Source of the DNA: Treponema sp.
GTDB taxonomy: Bacteria > Spirochaetota > Spirochaetia > Treponematales > Breznakiellaceae
Length of the DNA: 8,472 bases
Direction of reading: 5' to 3'
NCBI GenBank assembly: GCA_031283905.1
Contig: JAITAW010000277.1
Coordinates: 1 to 8,472, forward strand
The translations under genes and the position numbers were made by a program. Under the pieces are notes generated by a model. That model saw nothing but the letters and a program-made list of their open reading frames with translations. It was not told where the DNA came from and did no database searches. Below, piece after piece: positions 1 to 5,330 of the stretch (its first letter is position 1; each line of letters opens with the position of its first letter).

Positions 1-984
1 CCCCTTGCCCCGGACATCTTTGACATTCGGCTTGTTCCACGAGCGGATAATGCCCCGCAGTTTTTCACCTTTGCGCGAGATCTCTTTAAGGAAGGACGGA
101 TTATTCACGGTTTCATGCACGGCAAGCCCGGCGGCGGCGGCGAGGGGGTTGCCGCCGAACGTACTGCCGTGATCGCCTCTGACAAGCGTATCCGCGGCTT
201 TTTCGCCCGCAAGCGCCGCTCCCACAGGCACGCCGCCCGCAAGCCCCTTAGCGAGCGTTACGACATCCGGCTTGACGCCGAAGCCTTCGCACGCAAGGAA
301 GGAACCGGTTCTGCCCACGCCGCACTGGATTTCGTCAAACATGAGCAGAATGTCCCGTTCCGCGCAGAAACGCGCCGCGGCCTCAATGTACGCCGTATCC
401 TGCACACGAACGCCGGTTTCGCCCTGTATGGCTTCAATAAGGAGTCCGGCAACCGTATCGTCAAGGGCGCGGTCCAGCGCGGGAATATCCCCCGCCGGCG
501 CGTATTTGAACCCTTCGGTAAAAGGGCCAAAATCCTCGTGAAACTTGTCCTGACCGGTCGCCGAAAGCGTCGTGATGGTGCGTCCGTGGAAGCTCCCCTT
601 TAACGTAACAATGCCATGCCGTCCCGAACCGTATTTTTTCAGCGAATATTTCCGCGCGATCTTAAACGCGGCTTCGTTAGCTTCCGCGCCGGAATTGCCA
701 AGAAAAACCTTCTTCATACCCGCGCCGGAACAGGCTTCAACCAGTTTTTGCGCGAACCGCTCCGCTACATCGCTTTGAAAATAGTTACCGACGTGGTTAA
801 GACGGGCGCTCTGTTCCGAAATCGCCTTTACCAGCGCGGGATTGGCGTGTCCCAAGCAGTTGACCGCGATGCCGGAGGTAAAATCAAGCCACCGTCTTCC
901 GGTTCCGTCAAAAAGGAACGCTCCTTCGCCATGCGTAAACGTTACCGGCAACCGGCGGTAGGTATTCATAAAATAATCAGACAT
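1..984 (-). CDS. argD: Acetylornithine aminotransferase, partial (3' end off the window)
   Basis: A class-III PLP-dependent aminotransferase. It converts N-acetylglutamate semialdehyde and glutamate to N2-acetylornithine and 2-oxoglutarate in cytoplasmic arginine synthesis. The reading frame is open from ATG at 984 to base 1, giving 328 residues without a stop. Family members are about 390-400 aa, so roughly the last 65-75 residues are missing. Visible motifs are NSGAEANEAA (97-106, cofactor phosphate site), SFHGRT (131-136), FDEIQCGVGRTG (216-227, with the PLP-ring Asp at 217), TLAKGLAGG (243-251, Schiff-base Lys246) and STFGGNPLA (274-282). The start is supported by AAGGAAGG at 993-1000, 8 nt upstream. 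An in-frame ATG at 1038 would add 18 residues but has no ribosome site and lies outside family homology. It follows argB by 126 nt, so cotranscription is likely. Succinyldiaminopimelate or succinylornithine transaminase activity is possible in this family, but the argB neighbour favours ArgD. Confidence 0.93.
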   Translation of the reverse strand, partial: MSDYFMNTYRRLPVTFTHGEGAFLFDGTGRRWLDFTSGIAVNCLGHANPALVKAISEQSARLNHVGNYFQSDVAERFAQKLVEACSGAGMKKVFLGNSGAEANEAAFKIARKYSLKKYGSGRHGIVTLKGSFHGRTITTLSATGQDKFHEDFGPFTEGFKYAPAGDIPALDRALDDTVAGLLIEAIQGETGVRVQDTAYIEAAARFCAERDILLMFDEIQCGVGRTGSFLACEGFGVKPDVVTLAKGLAGGVPVGAALAGEKAADTLVRGDHGSTFGGNPLAAAAGLAVHETVNNPSFLKEISRKGEKLRGIIRSWNKPNVKDVRGKG

Positions 985-992
985 AACCGTTT

Positions 993-1000
993 CCTTCCTT
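993..1000 (-). promoter_or_regulatory. Ribosome binding site deciding the argD start
   Basis: AAGGAAGG on the minus strand ends 8 nt before the ATG at 984. It selects this start over the in-frame ATG at 1038, which has no purine-rich site in front of it. Confidence 0.6.
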
Positions 1001-1046
1001 ACATACCATACAACATAATCATCTTCACCGTTACCCATACCAAGGC

Positions 1047-1075
1047 GGCGATCCCTTGCAAGGGGTTATTCGCGG
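1047..1075. repeat. Palindrome in the argB-argD gap
   Basis: CCCTTGCAAGGG at 1053-1064 is a perfect 12-nt palindrome. GCGA on the left and TCGC on the right extend the symmetry after short unpaired stretches. It sits in the 126-nt gap between argB and argD. No T-run follows on the minus strand, so it does not look like an intrinsic terminator. It could be a protein-binding site or an mRNA-processing or stability hairpin. It does not match the AT-rich ArgR operator consensus. Confidence 0.35.
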
Positions 1076-1110
1076 CGGGTCTAATACCCTCGCCCTGAAG
1101 CGCGGGCGGT

Positions 1111-1971
1111 TCATTCTATCATCGTTCCGATGCCTTCATCGGTGAACAATTCCATCAACAGCGCGTGGGGAAGCCGTCCGTCAATGATGTGGGCGCGTTT
1201 AACGCCGCCGTCAATAGCCATGACGCAACTGTCAACCTTGGGAATCATACCCTTGCTCACAACGCCGTCTTTCTTGAGATCGTCCAGATCAGAACGCGGA
1301 AGCGCCTTGATAAGCGAAGATGAATCCTCCACATCACGCATGATCCCTTGCACATCGGTCATAAGCACGAGCTTTTCCGCCTTGAGCGCGGCGGCTATGT
1401 GCGCGGCGGCTATGTCCGCGTTCACGTTGAGGCTGCTGCCGGTGGTTTCTTCCAACGCCACCGAAGAAATGACCGGAATGATGCCGCTGTTAAGCAGAGC
1501 GTCAAGGCTCTTGGTGTCAACCGATTCGATTTCGCCAACCAAGCCCAAGTCCCGCTCCGTAACGCGCCTCGCCTTGAGAAGGCTTCCGTCTATGCCGCAC
1601 AACCCCAACGCCCTACCCCCCCGCATCTGGATAAGGGACACAATGTTCTTGTTCACCTTGCCGCACAGCGTCATCTGTACGATTTCCATAGTTTCTTCAT
1701 CGGTGTAACGCAGTCCGTTTACAAAACGGCTCTCCTTGCCGGCCTGTTTGAGCATAGCCTCAATCTCGGGACCGCCGCCGTGAACCAGTACGGTTCTGAC
1801 GCCCACGCACGCCAGCAGTATCACATCCTGAATGACGGCGGCTTTGAGATCCGCGTTAATCATGGCGTTGCCTCCGTATTTTACCACGATGGTTTTGCCT
1901 TGAAACCGCTGGATATAGGGCAGCGCATGAACCAGCACATCGGCGCGCTCATTGTTGGTGATTATTTTCAT
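1111..1971 (-). CDS. argB: N-acetylglutamate kinase, arginine-inhibited type
   Basis: Amino-acid-kinase fold enzyme. It phosphorylates N-acetyl-L-glutamate with ATP, the second and usually rate-controlling step of arginine synthesis. The product is 286 aa from ATG 1971. Visible motifs are VVKYGGNAM (29-37, catalytic Lys31), VHGGGPEIE (63-71), NGLRYT (85-90), LNVNADIAAA (181-190, Asp186) and SKGMIPKVDS (239-248). The N-terminal helix before the kinase core and the C-terminal stretch HIIDGRLPHALLMELFTDEG are the hallmarks of hexameric, arginine-feedback-inhibited NAGKs. The shorter E. coli-type enzyme lacks this N-terminal extension. The frame stays open upstream to 2115, but those 48 residues resemble no NAGK and cross the promoter and a terminator-like stem, so I reject that start. 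The ATG has no Shine-Dalgarno site, and a promoter ends 6 nt before it, so the mRNA is probably leaderless. argD follows 126 nt downstream. Confidence 0.95.
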   Translation of the reverse strand: MKIITNNERADVLVHALPYIQRFQGKTIVVKYGGNAMINADLKAAVIQDVILLACVGVRTVLVHGGGPEIEAMLKQAGKESRFVNGLRYTDEETMEIVQMTLCGKVNKNIVSLIQMRGGRALGLCGIDGSLLKARRVTERDLGLVGEIESVDTKSLDALLNSGIIPVISSVALEETTGSSLNVNADIAAAHIAAALKAEKLVLMTDVQGIMRDVEDSSSLIKALPRSDLDDLKKDGVVSKGMIPKVDSCVMAIDGGVKRAHIIDGRLPHALLMELFTDEGIGTMIE

Positions 1972-1977
1972 GAAAAA

Positions 1978-2006
1978 AGTATAGGTAAAAGGGGGGAATT
2001 GTGCAA
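1978..2006 (-). promoter_or_regulatory. argB promoter predicting a leaderless transcript
   Basis: On the minus strand, TTGCAC (2006-2001) and TATACT (1983-1978) are separated by exactly 17 nt. Six nucleotides (1977-1972) then precede the A of the argB ATG at 1971. With usual sigma70 geometry the first transcribed base is that A. The -10 box matches the consensus at 5 of 6 positions and the -35 box at 3 of 6. The spacer holds a C6 run and no purine-rich ribosome site. Confidence 0.6.
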
Positions 2007-2007
2007 G

Positions 2008-2037
2008 AGGGAAAGAAAATAGCGCCCCTAGCGGCGC
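2008..2037 (-). terminator. Terminator-like stem between pilZ and argB
   Basis: On the minus strand GCGCC (2037-2033) pairs with GGCGC (2026-2022) across a 6-nt loop. A T-rich tract (TATTTTCTTT) follows immediately at 2021-2012. This could end the symporter/pilZ transcript just before the argB promoter. The stem is only 5 bp but all G-C, and the T-run is interrupted by C. Confidence 0.45.
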
Positions 2038-2181
2038 GGCCAGCCGCGTACCGGCATTATAGCGGAACGTGGAGCGCGGACGGGGATGCCATTGTCTGCG
2101 GAGCGCCGCGCCCACTCATTCCGCCGCTTTCAACACGCTCTACCAAGAACCGTTGACGCCGGATGCCGCTTGCGGGGCAGT
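2038..2181. other. Gap downstream of the PilZ gene, no gene seen
   Basis: About 140 nt of GC-rich sequence lies between the PilZ stop and the terminator-like stem. It contains an isolated TATAAT on the minus strand (2061-2056) without a credible -35 box, and short GC-rich inverted repeats near 2161-2178. I see no supported coding sequence or RNA gene. Confidence 0.5.
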
Positions 2182-2952
2182 TCATTTCTTCAGTTCCATA
2201 TCCATCTTATTTTGTATGGCGACCCGTATATATTTATGGATTTTGTAACGAACCTCGGTGTCAAGCTGGGGCAGGAACACAAACACGTACACCTGCATAA
2301 GTTCATCAGCGCGGGAACCCAGCACAATGGCTTCGGTACGTATGAGCGTACTCTGCAATTTGAGTTGTATCTCCGAAATAACCGTACCCTTGACAAGATT
2401 GGGGTCTTCAGGAAAGGTACAGGAAAAGCCTGCGGAGCTAATATCCCGAATGGAAGCGCTTATGAAATGTCCGTTAAGCGGCATGTTGGCGGTGGTCAGC
2501 GTCTCATTGTCCGAGGTAACGCGGATGTATTTGCGCCTTCCCATCGCGTTATGCTTCAGCAATATTTGGGATATCTGAGAGATGAGTTTTTTCAAGTCCG
2601 TTGAAACGTGGGTAAGTCCGCACGTAACTTTAATCTGTGCGAGGTACCTTTGCTTCATATCATCGCTTGCGTTCGAAGAAAGAACGCCGATTTCTGTCCG
2701 GGCGGTAGCCGGATCCTCCATGACATCACATATCCACGCATCCCAGCCCTTCTCCGGTATTGTTTTTTCATCAAGATTGACAAATACAATGGAATCTGGA
2801 GAGCGCTTTAACATACGTCCCAACGCGACAGGATCCTTTACCATATAAGTCTCAAATTCCTGCATGACGAGGGCAGCCACAACTTCATTCCGCACAATTG
2901 TTGGAGGGTAAAGGAAAAATATTTTTTTTCCTGTAATGTTTGTATTTTCCAT
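2182..2952 (-). CDS. Receiver-like/PilZ domain protein, probable c-di-GMP effector
   Basis: The product is 256 aa from ATG 2952, with two regions. Residues about 9-135 alternate beta strands and helices like a response-regulator receiver domain. The expected acidic pocket is absent, however: the first strand ends in FFLYPP rather than an acidic pair, and the third strand is IVFVNLD with Asn where the phospho-Asp is expected. The C-terminal region is a PilZ domain with both c-di-GMP signatures: RKYIR (140-144, the RxxxR motif) and DISSAG (170-175, the DxSxxG motif). The likely role is a cytosolic c-di-GMP reader; its partner and output are unknown. AAGGTG at 2964-2959 sits 6 nt before ATG 2952. 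It overlaps the alternative GTG start at 2961, so the ATG is preferred. The gene follows the symporter by 36 nt with no terminator between, so they are probably cotranscribed. The receiver comparison is by pattern only. Confidence 0.82.
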   Translation of the reverse strand: MENTNITGKKIFFLYPPTIVRNEVVAALVMQEFETYMVKDPVALGRMLKRSPDSIVFVNLDEKTIPEKGWDAWICDVMEDPATARTEIGVLSSNASDDMKQRYLAQIKVTCGLTHVSTDLKKLISQISQILLKHNAMGRRKYIRVTSDNETLTTANMPLNGHFISASIRDISSAGFSCTFPEDPNLVKGTVISEIQLKLQSTLIRTEAIVLGSRADELMQVYVFVFLPQLDTEVRYKIHKYIRVAIQNKMDMELKK

Positions 2953-2988
2953 ATCGGTCACCTTATCACAAAATTACAAAAAACGCAA

Positions 2989-4218
2989 TCATATAAACTG
3001 CGTTATTGGTTTGTCTTCCTGTAAATCGCTTAATTTTGCAACGGCATACACGCCGAAATTCATAATCATCACGTCAAGAAAAGTGCCGATTGCAATCAGG
3101 TAGAAGGCAACAGGCTTTAAGATGAGGTAGCCGGCCTCAAAACCCTGTCCGTACGCCGCGCACAGAACCGCGAGCGCGGTATAGGCTCCGTCTCCCGGAT
3201 ACCGCGCAAGCAGAAATGATATGGCAAACGCCTGCATCCCAATGGAGAAAATGTCGATGACCGATATTCCAAGACTTGAGTACGACTTGATGATCAGAAT
3301 CAGGGACATGGCGGCGACCATGGCGCTGCCTGCTCTGCCGAAAACGGCGAAAAGTGGAAGCGCAACCGCGTTTGCGCGGCGTCTGACTCCAAGGTTTTCC
3401 TTTGTGTGCCTGAGAACGACGGGCAGGGAAAAGATAACGTCTCCTGAAAAGAAGGATGCCGGCGCGGATGATATGGCGCTGTACAGCGCGGCCCAAGGAC
3501 GCGGCTTGTTTTTGACAACGTACAGCAGAAGGGGAAAGACAATGACGCTCAAAACGCCGCTGACAATGGTTAAAAGGACAATCAGGCTTTGAAAATCGGT
3601 TTGTACGATGGCGCGGTAGCGGAACGCCCAATACGCGCTCAAGGCGATAATGATCACGCCCAGGATTTCGGAAAAGAACGAGGCGATATGATAGAAAACG
3701 CGGGAGAGCGCGTCTATGAGCGAGAGGACCGGCTTCATCGTATGTTTGTCGTAGGATAAACCCATGCCCAGAAAAAAGGCGAACACGCACATCGGAAGCA
3801 GATATACGCCATCGCTTACAATGGCTTGAAACATGTTTGACGGGAAAATCTTCGAGATATTGTCAACAAGGGAAAGTGAAACCGCCTCTATCTGTTCGTC
3901 ATAGGTAATGGGACTGCGGGCGGGCGGAAACAGGATAATGGCCAAAATGCCGCCGCTTATTACAATGACCGCGCTTATCGCTATAAGCAGAAGGGCGCGG
4001 AACAGTATGCTCCAAAGTCCGCCTTCCTGCCGCAATTCATGTACCGCGATGCTTATTGAAAAAAACAACATGGGCACAACGGCGTAGCGTCCGATGTTAA
4101 TGGCAAAATGACTCAGCCATTCCGTAGCCGTTAGAATGGTTTTGTTGCCAATGGGTAAAAGAAATCCCAGTAAAAGTCCAAGGGCGGCGCCGGTTAATAA
4201 TTTTATCCATAGTTTCAT
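2989..4218 (-). CDS. Divergent dicarboxylate/amino-acid:cation symporter family protein
   Basis: Integral membrane protein of 409 aa with many hydrophobic segments (about 4-23, 38-58, 73-97, 136-153, 183-199, 211-235) and a reentrant-hairpin C-terminal half, as in the DAACS (glutamate/dicarboxylate:Na+) family. Recognisable landmarks are the hairpin-1 region FFSGDVIFSLPVVL (256-269), ALPLFAVFGRAG (286-297) at the usual seventh segment, YPGDG (340-344) at hairpin 2, and LDVMIMNFGVYAVAK (381-395) at the eighth segment. The family's NMDGT cation motif is replaced by GRAGSAM, and the Asp/Arg substrate-binding residues of segment 8 are not evident. Substrate and coupling ion therefore cannot be assigned. 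ATG 4218 is chosen over the in-frame TTG at 4227 because the TTG overlaps the -10 box. No Shine-Dalgarno site is present. The gene leads a probable unit with the PilZ gene. Confidence 0.82.
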   Translation of the reverse strand: MKLWIKLLTGAALGLLLGFLLPIGNKTILTATEWLSHFAINIGRYAVVPMLFFSISIAVHELRQEGGLWSILFRALLLIAISAVIVISGGILAIILFPPARSPITYDEQIEAVSLSLVDNISKIFPSNMFQAIVSDGVYLLPMCVFAFFLGMGLSYDKHTMKPVLSLIDALSRVFYHIASFFSEILGVIIIALSAYWAFRYRAIVQTDFQSLIVLLTIVSGVLSVIVFPLLLYVVKNKPRPWAALYSAISSAPASFFSGDVIFSLPVVLRHTKENLGVRRRANAVALPLFAVFGRAGSAMVAAMSLILIIKSYSSLGISVIDIFSIGMQAFAISFLLARYPGDGAYTALAVLCAAYGQGFEAGYLILKPVAFYLIAIGTFLDVMIMNFGVYAVAKLSDLQEDKPITQFI

Positions 4219-4226
4219 ATGCGGCA

Positions 4227-4255
4227 AGTATAAAAAAAAAATTTTGTTTTGTCTA
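4227..4255 (-). promoter_or_regulatory. Symporter promoter predicting a near-leaderless transcript
   Basis: On the minus strand TAGACA (4255-4250) and TATACT (4232-4227) each match the sigma70 consensus at 5 of 6 positions, with an exact 17-nt spacer. The spacer is an A-rich then T-rich tract. The A of the ATG at 4218 is the ninth base after the -10 box, so the usual start (the seventh base, an A at 4220) leaves a leader of only 2 nt. Those bases offer no ribosome site. Confidence 0.65.
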
Positions 4256-4308
4256 TTGAGGCTTTCCCAAAACGCGAACTATGTTCGGATTAGTTTTGTG
4301 AAAGCCTC
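4232..4308 (-). terminator. Long hairpin plus T10 run after rsmA
   Basis: GAAAGCCTC (4300-4308) pairs with GAGGCTTTC (4258-4266) over 9 bp. After one mismatch, GTTTTG (4293-4298) pairs with CAAAAC (4268-4273) over 6 bp. Inside lies CGAAC (4275-4279) with GTTCG (4283-4287) and a 3-nt loop. On the minus strand the hairpin begins 17 nt after the rsmA stop. A T10 run (4241-4232) comes 16 nt after its base. That gap is longer than in a canonical intrinsic terminator, so the element may instead act as an mRNA 3'-end stabiliser or an operator. The T10 run is also the spacer of the next promoter. Confidence 0.5.
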
Positions 4309-4325
4309 TATTAGTTGAGTCTGTT

Positions 4326-5330
4326 TCAAAGCAGACGTTTCGGACGACCGTTTTCTTGCGCCTCTGAGCGCATCGCGCACACCGCGTCCGCGCATGCCAA
4401 TAAATAAAATGTCTTTTCCGCCAGGCCGGCAAAATCTTTTATTTCAAGATTTTCCGCCCGCTCATTTTCCGGTATGCCGCATTGACGAAGCGCTTCCGCC
4501 GCGATTGCGGACGCGCCGCTTGCGCCGTTAATAACGCCATCGGCAACGCCGCCGTCAATGCGGCGGCCGCTTTCCCTGAAGCGTGACGATGCAAAGGCGG
4601 TGAGGTTGTTTTTGACGGTTTTCCGGCGGGAGGCAAAAAGGCAACGCACAAGGGGTCTAAAGAGCGGCGGATACGCGGTTGCGGGATCGATGTCCGTGCG
4701 GATGTCAAAGCGTACCGCCTGGGAATCCACATGGGGCGCGGGATAAAAGGACGCGCCTTTCAGCGTCATCAGCGGCGTCATCGTATAGGCGGAGGCGCAC
4801 AACACGGAAAGCGAAGAATAGTTCTTGCTCTTCGGTTGCGCGATGATACGCGCCGCGACTTCTTTCTGCACCGTTGCTACGATCCGCTTGAAAAAACGGT
4901 TTTTCTCAATAAAGTCCGCAAGGAGAGCGGCTGCGATAGTATAGGGAAGATTGCCAAGAAAAAAATCCTCCGCCGGCCGCGCGTCCGGCGGTTCCGGTTG
5001 AAGCCGCCACGTTTTAAGCGCGTCCCCTTCTACAAGGTGAAAACGCGGATTGCCACCGAAAAATTCCTGCAACACGGCGACAAATCCCGCATCGATCTCA
5101 AAAGCATTGACGATTGCCCCCCGTTCAAGTAGCAGGCTTGTCATTGCGCCAAGCCCCGCCCCCACTTCCCATACGACGGCTCCCTCGCGTATTTCAAGGG
5201 CGTCAACCAGTTTCCTGCGAGCGTCCTGGTTTATCAAGAAATTCTGTCCGAATTTTTTCCGCATACCGAGTCCCCGGCTGTCAAGAAAGGCGCGGAGACT
5301 TTGAGGTGAAGCATAGTTAAGCGACGGCAT
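4326..5330 (-). CDS. rsmA: 16S rRNA (adenine1518-N6/adenine1519-N6)-dimethyltransferase
   Basis: Also known as ksgA. Using S-adenosylmethionine, it dimethylates two adjacent adenines in the 3' terminal helix of 16S rRNA during late small-subunit assembly. The Rossmann methyltransferase core shows KFGQNFLIN (26-34), EVGAGLGAMT (55-64, SAM motif I), FEID (77-80, acidic ribose ligand), EGDAL (101-105), GNLPYTIAA (126-134, motif IV), FYPAPHVDS (195-203) and LFASRRKTVKNNL (231-243). At 334 aa it is longer than the usual 265-290. The excess is a Gly/Ala/Ser-rich insert around 250-278 and a roughly 20-residue C-terminal tail. ATG 5330 has AAAGGGG at 5342-5336, 5 nt upstream, and lies inside the last codons of comEC (14-nt overlap), so translation is probably coupled. 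Loss of this activity confers kasugamycin resistance in other bacteria. Confidence 0.95.
   Translation of the reverse strand: MPSLNYASPQSLRAFLDSRGLGMRKKFGQNFLINQDARRKLVDALEIREGAVVWEVGAGLGAMTSLLLERGAIVNAFEIDAGFVAVLQEFFGGNPRFHLVEGDALKTWRLQPEPPDARPAEDFFLGNLPYTIAAALLADFIEKNRFFKRIVATVQKEVAARIIAQPKSKNYSSLSVLCASAYTMTPLMTLKGASFYPAPHVDSQAVRFDIRTDIDPATAYPPLFRPLVRCLFASRRKTVKNNLTAFASSRFRESGRRIDGGVADGVINGASGASAIAAEALRQCGIPENERAENLEIKDFAGLAEKTFYLLACADAVCAMRSEAQENGRPKRLL

Noticed and set aside
1348..2022. Long plus-strand open frames opposite argB, pilZ, rsmA and comEC
   Set aside because: They are antisense shadows of well-supported minus-strand genes, with unlikely compositions and no ribosome sites or homology.
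2056..2061. Isolated TATAAT on the minus strand between pilZ and argB
   Set aside because: There is no usable -35 box at 16-18 nt and no extended -10. The better placed promoter lies at 1978-2006.
1972..2115. 48-residue N-terminal extension of ArgB from the ATG at 2115
   Set aside because: The added residues do not resemble any NAGK, and the segment contains the promoter and a terminator-like stem. The homologous start is the Met at 1971.
2959..2961. GTG start for the PilZ protein, 3 codons upstream of the chosen ATG
   Set aside because: The GTG is part of the AAGGTG Shine-Dalgarno site for the ATG at 2952 and has no ribosome site of its own.
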